Part shown: piece by piece, positions 26,743 to 34,413 of the stretch
Layout: every line of letters begins with the position of its first letter
Numbering within the stretch: the first letter of the stretch is position 1
Assembly: GCA_035384565.1 (NCBI GenBank)
Contig: DAOOIT010000002.1
Location: forward strand, 22,428-86,427
Reading direction: 5' to 3'
DNA length: 64,000 bases
Source of the DNA: Planctomycetota bacterium
Lineage (GTDB): Bacteria; Planctomycetota; PUPC01; DSUN01
The notes under the pieces: model-generated
Database searches by the model: none
Told to the model about the DNA's origin: nothing
The model's input: only the letters and a program-made list of their open reading frames with translations
Position numbers and translations under genes: made by a program

Positions 26743-27214
26743 CTACTTGGAATGGATGAGAAGTCTTGAGAAGGCGTTCATTTCGGAGCCGAGGCCGAAG
26801 AAGCAGGCGCTCTGGTCGGTATTGCGGTTGGCGTCTACGAACTTGATCTTTCGGGCGATGGCGCGAATGAACTTGGCGAGCGCGACGCGCGAACGGGCGT
26901 ATTGCGCGAAGGTTTCGTCGCGGAGCGAGATCGTGAAGTTGCGCGTCCAGCCCTTCCCGTCCAGGCGCTTCTCCAGCGCGGGCATGAGGGCTTTCAGGAA
27001 GCGGCCGTAGCCTGGGGCGTCAACATCCGTGGAGTCGAGCCTGCCCGCTTTCTCGCGGCCAGTGGGGTCCCAGTGCTGGATGGCGGGCGAGCGGAGCGCG
27101 AGGTTGCCCTGGGCATCCAGGGCGTGCTCAGACGCGCAATCCCGCTGCCTGTGATGCTCCCGCCAGCCAGCACAGGACTCCCGCCCACAGAATGCGAGAA
27201 GTTCGGCCTGCCAT
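26743..27214 (-). pseudogene. Decayed DUF4091/GH123-like gene
   Basis: ATG at 27,214 follows AGGGAGGAG and encodes a good signal peptide (MAGRTSRILWAGVLCWLAGA) ending in GLRV, then a TGA at 27,128-27,130. Immediately after, in another frame, the sequence resumes as ...HALDAQGNLALRSPAIQHWD and runs to a stop at 26,743. The piece FLKALMPALEKRLDGKGWTR followed by DETFAQY and KIKFVDANRNTDQ matches the intact DUF4091 protein at 30.8-32.5 kb (FLPAFQKHLEEKGW, DEPVGSN, KLRRAEAIRATNI), and GLRV matches IGLRVWAVDPL at its N-terminus. The middle and end are missing. This is therefore a deleted and frameshifted paralogue. Confidence 0.75.
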
Positions 27215-27232
27215 CTGAGGTCACTCCTCCCT

Positions 27233-29434
27233 TCAGTGCCGCTGGGAAAGGGGCGCCCATCGGCTCTGGCCGGCAGCGACGAGGATGGCTCGAAGGTTCT
27301 GAAGGTAGAAGGGGTCCTGCGTCACCTCCGGCCACGGCAGGTTCTCGAGGAGCCACTCGGGCGTGCCGTCGAGGACGAATGCCTTGACCTGATAGTAGGG
27401 CGTGATCCCACCCCAGTTGTTCATCTGGTCCTGCGAGAACTGGTTGAAGGTCTCAGGCCAGAGCCAGGTGAAGAAGTCCCAAACGACGGCGACCTCGCCC
27501 TTCATGTGATCGCGCCAGAAGCGGTGCATCTCGTCGCGGGCGAGGGGGAAGATGCCTGTCCAGGGGGCCAGGAAGAGCGTCGGGTCGCCCTCGGGGCCGG
27601 GCCCGTGGGTCGTTATCCACCAGTTCACCTTCGTGTCATAGATGATGTCGGTCTTGCGGGCGAGGTGGTCGGGCAGGACGCCGGTGAGGTGTCGGAAGCG
27701 GTTGGCGCCCGACGTGTGGTCGCGGCCCATGTAGCTGGCGATGTAGTCGGTGCCGAAGAAGTGGGCATACCAACCGACGAGGTGCTTGGCGACGAGGTAG
27801 GCGGCCTTGCCATACGCGGCTTCGTCGCCCAGGGCCTTCATCAGGCGGGCGTAGGCGATGAGGGCGTTCACCTGCGCAGTGTGGCAGAAGCCGGTCGTCG
27901 CCCAGCCTTCCACGGCAAAGCCGAGGAGCCAGTTGTGGCGGGTGAGCACGTGGTTAGCCATTGCATCCAGGAACGCCCGATTGGGCTTTACGGCGTCAAG
28001 GTCGCCCGTGTAGTGGGCGTAGGCCCAGACAGCGGAGAGCGCGATGCCGTTGTAGAGGTCCTCGGATTCCCAGACGCCGCTGATGCTGCGCTCGGACTTC
28101 GGGCGGAGGACGGCCACCTGTCCCGACGGTGTGCGGACGGTTTCCTTGAGGAAGTTGGCTTCGGCGAGGACCTCGCCCAGCATCGCCTTGGCACGTGCCT
28201 TGGCCTCTTGCCGGAGCTCGGGCTTGAGCAACGGCAGCGATTGGCAAAGGGAGAAGAGCTGCTCGTTCCTGGCCCCGAAGCGGAAGAACTGGTAGTTGGA
28301 GGAGCTTGAGAGCCAGCGGAAGGGCTTGTCGCTCTTGAGGATCTTCTCCACCTGGGCGTTCAGCTTCGCAAGGGCCTCTTTGCTTATCGGGTCGTCGCCT
28401 GGCGTGATCTCAAGCACTTCGTCAACGTATCTGCGGCCGCCGGGGAAGCGGAGGGTGTGGCTGTCGCCTTCGCAGGCCAGGAGCGGGCCGTTGACCGTCG
28501 GATACGACAGGTCGGTTGGAGCGGGCGCGACTTCTATGGGCAGCGGCCCTTTGCCTGCGAAGGCCAGGGCAATGCCGAGCGCGGGGGGCAGAGGGGCGAG
28601 CTTCTCCCCCTTCGTGCCCCAGTCGTCTTTGATCTCTTCGCAGTCAAAGCCCTGGCGGACGCTCACCGAGCCATCGGCTCCCAGGCGGTATTCCTCCTTG
28701 CACGCAACGGGGAAGAAGCGGCTCATTCGGACGAGGCGTCGGCATCGCTCCCTCACCTCGGCCGGCAGTTCCTCCTTCCATGCGCCTGTCTCGGAGCCCC
28801 TGAGCTTCCTGGCCCCGAAGAGCGGCATCACCTGCATGACGCCGGCCGGCTTCTCGCCGAAGTCCAGCACCACCGCGCCATGGTGCCCGACGCCCTTGAG
28901 CCTCGTTTGCAGGGTGATGAGCATCGGGGCGTCCACCCCGACGACCGCCGGCGTGCCGTGGACGGCGGGAATCTGGCCGTCGCTGAACCCCTTCGCTTTG
29001 TGGAAGGAGACCAGTGCGAACGGCTCGGAGAGGGGTGCCCTGGTCTGCGTAGGGGCAGCGCCGGCGAAAAGGGCTATCTTGCGTGCATCGGTCCGAATGA
29101 GTACCGCTGGCGAAAGGTTGCTCACCCATAGCTCGAGCGCGCCGGCCGCGCTCTCGAAGCGGCACCTGGCCGCGCACCAGTCGGCGGAGACCAGTGTGGC
29201 CTTCACTGGGCCGTCGCCGGGCAGTCGGACCTCGCCAAAGCCGAGCTCGGTTCCCCGCAGGGCGAGCTCGGGCCAGGCGTTGGGCTTCAGCTTCACCGTG
29301 AGGGCCATGCCAAGCACCTCGCGGCCGGGCTGCCAGAAGGTGCCCATCGCCGCCTGGTCAACGCCGCGCGACCACTCGGCGCCGGCCGCGAGCGCGGTCA
29401 AGACTGAACAGATGGAGAAGACGATTGGCCTCAT
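27233..29434 (-). CDS. Large secreted protein of unknown function, glycosidase-like
   Basis: 733 residues from the ATG at 29,434, overlapping the stop of the PQQ gene as ATGA. MRPIVFSICSVLTALAAGAE is a signal peptide. The N-terminal ~300 residues are beta-rich; the rest is helical with Trp/Tyr/His-rich repeats (NWLLGFAVEGWATTGFCHTA, GWYAHFFGTDYIASYMGRDH), suggesting an (alpha/alpha)6 barrel as in several polysaccharide lyases and glycosidases. I cannot place it in a named family. It shares the order of short motifs (SPAV, APLPPALGIA, WKEELPAEV) with the large protein at 34.4-37.0 kb, and both sit beside a PQQ-type propeller gene. Confidence 0.78.
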   Translation of the reverse strand: MRPIVFSICSVLTALAAGAEWSRGVDQAAMGTFWQPGREVLGMALTVKLKPNAWPELALRGTELGFGEVRLPGDGPVKATLVSADWCAARCRFESAAGALELWVSNLSPAVLIRTDARKIALFAGAAPTQTRAPLSEPFALVSFHKAKGFSDGQIPAVHGTPAVVGVDAPMLITLQTRLKGVGHHGAVVLDFGEKPAGVMQVMPLFGARKLRGSETGAWKEELPAEVRERCRRLVRMSRFFPVACKEEYRLGADGSVSVRQGFDCEEIKDDWGTKGEKLAPLPPALGIALAFAGKGPLPIEVAPAPTDLSYPTVNGPLLACEGDSHTLRFPGGRRYVDEVLEITPGDDPISKEALAKLNAQVEKILKSDKPFRWLSSSSNYQFFRFGARNEQLFSLCQSLPLLKPELRQEAKARAKAMLGEVLAEANFLKETVRTPSGQVAVLRPKSERSISGVWESEDLYNGIALSAVWAYAHYTGDLDAVKPNRAFLDAMANHVLTRHNWLLGFAVEGWATTGFCHTAQVNALIAYARLMKALGDEAAYGKAAYLVAKHLVGWYAHFFGTDYIASYMGRDHTSGANRFRHLTGVLPDHLARKTDIIYDTKVNWWITTHGPGPEGDPTLFLAPWTGIFPLARDEMHRFWRDHMKGEVAVVWDFFTWLWPETFNQFSQDQMNNWGGITPYYQVKAFVLDGTPEWLLENLPWPEVTQDPFYLQNLRAILVAAGQSRWAPLSQRH

Positions 29435-30786
29435 CGCTTGGCCTCCCTTGGCTTGAAGGCTCGCAGGTTGTCGCCGCCGTGGGACATTGCCGGGATGGCC
29501 CTGATGATGCCGTTGGCGAAGACCTTCCCCTCGGCGACGACGGGCGAGTAGACGTGGAAGCCCTTGGCGCCGCCCGTGAGCTTGCCGGCGTCGGGGCATT
29601 CGCCCCAGGGCCAGGGATGGCGCCTGCTGAGCTCCAGAATCGTGCCGTCGCGGCGGCCGATGAACGACGTGCCGAAGATGAAGTCCTGCGTCAAGGCCAC
29701 GTTGTTCTTGATCAGGTGCCCGCCCGTCCAGGCGCGGGTGAACTCCTCGTCCCAGAGGAGCTTCCCGGTCTTGAGGTCGAAGGCGAGGACGGGGGCGTTG
29801 TGTTCGTGATTGTAGATCGTGCAATGGGCGTAGACCACGCCATCGGCGATGGAGGGGGCGAGGCCCTGGAACTGGGCGATGGAGTAGAGCTTGCGGAACC
29901 AACTGCGGTTCCCGCCCCACTCCATCTCCTGCGGCGGCTTGGCCTCGCGGGGCCAGCTCCACAGTTCCTCGCCCGTCTTCGCATCCAGGGCGTAGAAAGT
30001 GATGCCCTTGCCCTGCTCGACGAGGGCCTTGGCGAGGTTCTCGTGGATGAACCACTCGTAGCCGGTGCCGTCGTCCCAGACCCGCCCGAGTAGCGTGCCG
30101 ATGCAGACCACGCCGTCGGCGACCGAGGGCGACGAATAGGCGATCTTCCCTTGAGTCTTGTGGCTCCATAGCTGCTTGCCGGTGGCCTTGTCGAAGGCGA
30201 AGAGCATGCCTTCGCGTGCCGCGGCGTAGACGATGCCGCCGGCGACGGCGGGGCTGGACCACACCTGGCTGCCGCAGTCGGCCTTCCACTTCTCCTCGCC
30301 AGTCTTAAGGTCCAAAGCATAGAGGTTGAAGTCGTTTGAGCCGATGAAGACCACGCCGTCCACGATGGCGGGCGCCGACCATATCTTGTCGCCCGTCTCC
30401 TTGCGCCAGACGAGCTTGCCCGATTGCGCGTCAAGGGCGTAGACCGTCTTGTCGTCGCTGCCGAAAACGACGATGTTGGAGTTCACGGCGGCGGCGAAGC
30501 CGATCTTGCCTTTCGCATCAAAGTGCCAGAGCTCATCGCCTGTGTCGGCATTCAGGCAGAAGAGGCGGCCGCCCCACGTGCCGATGTAGACCCTGCCGCC
30601 GGCCACGACGGGCTGCGCGGTTGAGCGGCCGATCTCCTTGTCCCACGCGATCACCAGATCGGGGCTGATCGGCTCGTTGGAGAAGCTCGTGTGCGCGGGG
30701 TCGTGGGCGTAGCACGGCCATTCGTCCGCCAACGCGGCCCCGAGGCCGAAGGCGCCGGCGATCACGGCCAGAAGAGCGGTTCTCAC
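29431..30786 (-). CDS. Secreted PQQ-type beta-propeller protein
   Basis: 451 residues with signal MRTALLAVIAGAFGLGAALA. At least six propeller blades are visible, each with an A-x-D-x-x-(T/S)-G-x-x-x-W core: LNADTGDELW, LDAQSGKLVW, LDLKTGEEKW, FDKATGKQLW, LDAKTGEELW and FDLKTGKLLW. The N-terminus (EWPCYAHDPAHTSFS) matches the start of planctomycete-type PQQ-like proteins. No cytochrome c or dehydrogenase residues were noticed, so it is probably a binding or scaffold protein, not a quinoprotein enzyme. It is translationally coupled to the large secreted protein after it and lies two bases from the DUF4091 gene. Confidence 0.88.
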   Translation of the reverse strand: MRTALLAVIAGAFGLGAALADEWPCYAHDPAHTSFSNEPISPDLVIAWDKEIGRSTAQPVVAGGRVYIGTWGGRLFCLNADTGDELWHFDAKGKIGFAAAVNSNIVVFGSDDKTVYALDAQSGKLVWRKETGDKIWSAPAIVDGVVFIGSNDFNLYALDLKTGEEKWKADCGSQVWSSPAVAGGIVYAAAREGMLFAFDKATGKQLWSHKTQGKIAYSSPSVADGVVCIGTLLGRVWDDGTGYEWFIHENLAKALVEQGKGITFYALDAKTGEELWSWPREAKPPQEMEWGGNRSWFRKLYSIAQFQGLAPSIADGVVYAHCTIYNHEHNAPVLAFDLKTGKLLWDEEFTRAWTGGHLIKNNVALTQDFIFGTSFIGRRDGTILELSRRHPWPWGECPDAGKLTGGAKGFHVYSPVVAEGKVFANGIIRAIPAMSHGGDNLRAFKPREAKR

Positions 30787-30788
30787 GG

Positions 30789-32546
30789 TTACTCCCCCAG
30801 TCTGGCGGCTGCCTCAAGGAGCTTGCGGCGGGCCTGGTTGAACTCGGCGGGGTCGAGGGTGTAGTCGGTGAGGCTGCGGACGACGCTGCGGCAGATGGCA
30901 TCGGCCTCCTGCGGCCTCTTCGCGGCCAGGAGGCGGAGGAGCTCGTAGTCCTCAATCCCGTCGCGCATCGCCTCGTAGCGGAGGCTATCGAGCGAGTGGA
31001 GCTTGTCCTCGGAGGACGGTGCGCCGCGGAGCTTGGCCACGCCGGGATAGACGAGCGTCGCGTCGCCCGGCGGGTCGCCGGGGTTCTGAAACGGGTTTCC
31101 CCACGAGGGGTTGAAGCCCCAGTGGAGGTAGCCGGTGGTGCCCGTGGCGAAGTTGGCCCAGTGGAGGAGCCGCGTCTTGATGAGCGGGTAGTCAATCAGG
31201 CGGTTCATGTACTTGCCGCGCGGGCGCTCGCAGGTATAGAACCACACCTCGTCGCCGGCGGCCTGGCGCTCCTGGAAGAACTTCATCTGGCGGTCGAGCT
31301 GGTCAAGGAGCGGCGCCCAGATGTCAAGCGCCCCGACGATGTTGGTCGCGCGGATGGCTTCGGCGCGGCGGAGCTTCGGGGCGTACTTCTTGACGAGCTG
31401 CCCCAGCCGCACATAGGCCGCCGCGTTGCTCCCCACCGGCTCGTCGGCCTGGAGCTGGATGTAGCTCTCCACCCAGCCCTTCTCCTCAAGATGCTTCTGG
31501 AAGGCGGGGAGGAACGCAGCAAGATACTTCTCAAAGGCATCCGTCATCACGAACACCCGCTTCCTCGCCTCTTCCTTCGAGGCTGGGTCCTCGGGCGCGG
31601 GGAATTGGCCTTTGGTGCCATCGGGCTTTGTGAGCGGGAGAGGGATGGCATAGAAGTCCTTGGACATCCATTCGTGGCGGCCTGCGAGCGCGGAGCCCAT
31701 GACCCACGGCAGGCCCGCCTGGCGGAAGGTCTCGACCATACGGTCGAAGTTAGCGAAGTCAAACGCCACGGCGCCCTTCTCGTCCTGAACCGCGCGGACG
31801 GTCTCGTGAAGCGTCACGTGGCCGACGCTCTGGCGGTGGGCAGCCATGCTCGCGGCGTCGGCCTCGATCAGCTTCCAGTGCTTCTCCGACCACCACGGGG
31901 CCTGGTACATGTGGGTGAGGACGACGGGGTAGTACCAGTTGACCACCTTCAGGCTCATCTGGCGGGGGACGCGCGCGGCATAGACCCTGACACTGAGCGG
32001 CACCTTCTGTTCCACTCCGTCCGCCGCAATGGCCACGTGGCCCTCGTAGGTGCCCGGCGCCGCGTCGTCGGGGACCGCCACGGTGAGCCACACCGCGCCG
32101 GTTTGCCCGGCCTTGGCGGAAATGGAGCTGTCCTCGAGCAGCGGGTCGGGCAGGTCTACCGGCGCCTTCGCCACGAGGACCTGTTCGCCTGTTTCGGCGA
32201 GGTGTGGCTCCGTGTTCTTCTTGATGGGCACATAGCCGACGAAGCGGACCCGCGGCATTGCAAGCTCGGCGCCTGCCGCCGATTTCAGCACTGTCGCCGA
32301 CGCGGCGAGCCTGGCCACATCGGCCGTTGTGCGGAAGGCGATCTGGCCATTCTCGACCTCGCTGCGGGCGGCCTCTATGATGACGCTTCTTGGTGGTGCT
32401 GCCGGCGGCTCATCCGTGCGAAGCACCTTCACCAGAGGGTCCACGGCCCACACCCGCAGCCCGATCTCGGCAGCGCGCGCGCCGCCCAAGCCGATCGCAA
32501 GGACGCACAGCTCTCCCACGGCGGCAGGCAGCCAAGACCCCTTCAT
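30789..32546 (-). CDS. Secreted DUF4091 (GH123-like) protein
   Basis: 585 residues from the ATG at 32,546, with AGGAG seven bases upstream. A signal peptide (VGELCVLAIGLGGARAAE) is followed by a beta-sandwich (about 30-220) and a TIM-barrel-like catalytic region. LQADEP near residue 385 corresponds to the acidic pair of the GH123/DUF4091 group, whose known member cleaves GalNAc linkages. GTTGYLHWGFNPSWGNPFQNP and RYEAMRDGIEDYELL near the end are standard for DUF4091. It is the first gene of a leftward three-gene unit with the PQQ propeller and the large protein. Substrate uncertain. Confidence 0.86.
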   Translation of the reverse strand: MKGSWLPAAVGELCVLAIGLGGARAAEIGLRVWAVDPLVKVLRTDEPPAAPPRSVIIEAARSEVENGQIAFRTTADVARLAASATVLKSAAGAELAMPRVRFVGYVPIKKNTEPHLAETGEQVLVAKAPVDLPDPLLEDSSISAKAGQTGAVWLTVAVPDDAAPGTYEGHVAIAADGVEQKVPLSVRVYAARVPRQMSLKVVNWYYPVVLTHMYQAPWWSEKHWKLIEADAASMAAHRQSVGHVTLHETVRAVQDEKGAVAFDFANFDRMVETFRQAGLPWVMGSALAGRHEWMSKDFYAIPLPLTKPDGTKGQFPAPEDPASKEEARKRVFVMTDAFEKYLAAFLPAFQKHLEEKGWVESYIQLQADEPVGSNAAAYVRLGQLVKKYAPKLRRAEAIRATNIVGALDIWAPLLDQLDRQMKFFQERQAAGDEVWFYTCERPRGKYMNRLIDYPLIKTRLLHWANFATGTTGYLHWGFNPSWGNPFQNPGDPPGDATLVYPGVAKLRGAPSSEDKLHSLDSLRYEAMRDGIEDYELLRLLAAKRPQEADAICRSVVRSLTDYTLDPAEFNQARRKLLEAAARLGE

Positions 32547-32708
32547 CCAGGCGCTCCTTTCAACACGAGAGCTCTCCCACAGCCGCAGTCTAGGCTGCCT
32601 GGCATCCGGAATCAAGCAGCCATAGCCACCTTCCGCCACCGCTCAGGGTGCAAGCCGGGTGTGGGCCGGAATTGTAGGCGGCTGCGGGAGTTCCGAAGGA
32701 GCGAAATA

Positions 32709-32847
32709 GGATAGCCCAGGGCAACGCCCTGGGAACAAGACCGCCCCGCGGCAGCCCTGACAGGGCGGAATCGAGAGCTTCTATCTCGCCCCTTCAGGGC
32801 TGGACTCGTGGATCCCGCTGAACCCAGGGCGTTGCCCTGGGCTATCC
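32709..32847. repeat. Nested inverted repeat between divergent genes
   Basis: Perfect 25-base inverted copies of the sequence beginning GGATAGCCCAGGGCAACGCC lie at 32,709-32,733 and 32,823-32,847. Each is itself nearly palindromic (CCCAGGGC...GCCCTGGG). Between them is a weaker pair, CAGCCCTGACAGGGCG (from 32,752) and CGCCCCTTCAGGGCTG (to 32,802). The whole could fold as a ~139-base cruciform or RNA. It sits in the 470-base gap between divergent DUF4091 and PQQ genes. No transposase is encoded, so it resembles a REP/MITE-type element. Confidence 0.85.
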
Positions 32848-32917
32848 CATGCGAGCCCTTCAGGCTCCAGAGACAATCACCCTGCCTGCAATTCCGGCCC
32901 GCACCCGTGCAAGCCGC

Positions 32918-32946
32918 TTGACTCGCCTCGAGGCGGGGCATATCTT
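32918..32946 (+). promoter_or_regulatory. Candidate sigma70-type promoter for the rightward PQQ gene
   Basis: TTGACT (32,918-32,923), a 17-base spacer and TATCTT (32,941-32,946) lie about 70 bases before the ATG at 33,016. The boxes match consensus at five and four of six positions. Confidence 0.5.
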
Positions 32947-33015
32947 CTCCCTGGGGAGCATGCTGGGTGGACCGCTGCGTGACATGCTGGGGGCCCGTGA
33001 TCCCGGAGATACGAG

Positions 33016-34410
33016 ATGAAAGAGGCTGCGTGTACGCCCCGCGAAGCGGCGGCCAGCATGGCCGCCTTCGCCGCAGGGATTGTGGCCGTTGTGGCGGCAG
33101 CTTGCCAGGGAGCGGATTGGCCGCAGCTCCAACACGACGCCGCGCGCAGCGGCTACACCAGCGACGGCCCAAAGCCGCCCTTCCAGCACGCCTGGAACTA
33201 CGACTTCGCGGCCAAAGAGCACGACAAGATTCACCCGGTCGTGCAGGCCATCATCTACAACGGACGCGTGTTCGTCCCGTCCAAGACTGGGCGCGTCTAC
33301 GCTATTGACGCCACGACTGGCGAAAGGGCGTGGAAATGGGAGAAGGCCGGGCCGATCCTCAACTCGGTCGGATGCGCCGATGGCCTGGTCATCTTCGGCA
33401 GCCTGGACGGCAAGGTCTACGGGCTCAAGGCGGCGGATGGCTCCAAGGCCTGGGACTTCTATGGCGGCATCCGCGGCTTCTGCACCGCTCCCTGCATCGC
33501 CGAGGACAAGGTCTTCATCGGCGCGCGCGACGGCACGTTCTGCTGCCTGGACGTGAAGACGGGCAGGCGGCTTTGGGCGACCGACACGGGCGGCTACGTG
33601 TGGCACACGGCCGCCTGTGCCGACGGCCGCGTGTTCGTCGCCAACGAGGAGATCAGAGTTCTGTGCCTTGACGCCCGCGACGGCAAGATCCTCTGGAAGT
33701 CGAAGCGCCTCTGGGGCTTCACCTTCCGCGACGGCAACGCCTTTGTGGATCAGGGCAAGGTCGTCGTCCGCACCTGGAGCGCGATTGACGACACGGACCT
33801 CCGGATCGCGAAGGCGAGCATCCAGGAGGCCACCGACGCGGGGCATTATCTCAGGATACCCGACGAGCTTCAGGACAAGGCGCTGGAGGCCCTCCGCCGC
33901 GAGCCCGAGCTGAGGCAGGAGCTCTTCGTCCTGGACGCAAAGACGGGCGAGGAACTCTACATGCCCGTCCACAGCGGGCGGGTTTCCACCGTGGACGGGC
34001 CGGCATTCTCCGTCTGCCGCGACGGGGCGGGCAACTGGTATCTGCCGATTTTCGCCGGCCCGATTGCCGCCCCCTGGGGCAGCACGATGGCCTTCGCACG
34101 CATGGACCCGAAGACTGGGCGCCTCTCCGAGTTGCTCTGGACGCCGAAGTGCAAGCCCGCGAGCAACGACGAGGCCCACGCGCTCTCCGTCGGCGGCGAT
34201 ATCCTCTACGTCTCCGAGCAGGAGGAGGGCGAGGCGGGCATCTTCTGCGCCTTCGACCTCACCAGGCCTTTGAAGCTTGACATCCCGACCCCACAGATGG
34301 GCTCGGACATGGAGTACAACGCCCAGCCTCTTGCCAATCCCATCGCCATCGCGGGGAAGCGCTTCTATCGCATCACCAACCATACCCTTCGCTGCTGGGT
34401 GGGGGATTGA
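33016..34410 (+). CDS. Secreted PQQ-type beta-propeller protein
   Basis: 464 residues. An alanine-rich signal region (MAAFAAGIVAVVAAACQGADW) precedes WPQLQHDAARSGYTSDGP, the same kind of N-terminus as its paralogue at 29.4-30.8 kb. Propeller repeats include IDATTGERAWKW, LKAADGSKAWDF, LDVKTGRRLWATD, LDARDGKILWKS and LDAKTGEELY. CQGAD could be read as a lipobox, so lipid anchoring is possible. Four bases separate it from the large secreted protein gene that follows, so the two are co-transcribed. Probably a periplasmic or surface scaffold; no catalytic residues can be assigned. Confidence 0.87.
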   Translation: MKEAACTPREAAASMAAFAAGIVAVVAAACQGADWPQLQHDAARSGYTSDGPKPPFQHAWNYDFAAKEHDKIHPVVQAIIYNGRVFVPSKTGRVYAIDATTGERAWKWEKAGPILNSVGCADGLVIFGSLDGKVYGLKAADGSKAWDFYGGIRGFCTAPCIAEDKVFIGARDGTFCCLDVKTGRRLWATDTGGYVWHTAACADGRVFVANEEIRVLCLDARDGKILWKSKRLWGFTFRDGNAFVDQGKVVVRTWSAIDDTDLRIAKASIQEATDAGHYLRIPDELQDKALEALRREPELRQELFVLDAKTGEELYMPVHSGRVSTVDGPAFSVCRDGAGNWYLPIFAGPIAAPWGSTMAFARMDPKTGRLSELLWTPKCKPASNDEAHALSVGGDILYVSEQEEGEAGIFCAFDLTRPLKLDIPTPQMGSDMEYNAQPLANPIAIAGKRFYRITNHTLRCWVGD

Positions 34411-34413
34411 GAA

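Noticed and set aside
32709..32847. Insertion sequence
   Set aside because: The terminal inverted repeats enclose only about 90 bases with no transposase frame, so at most this is a non-autonomous element.
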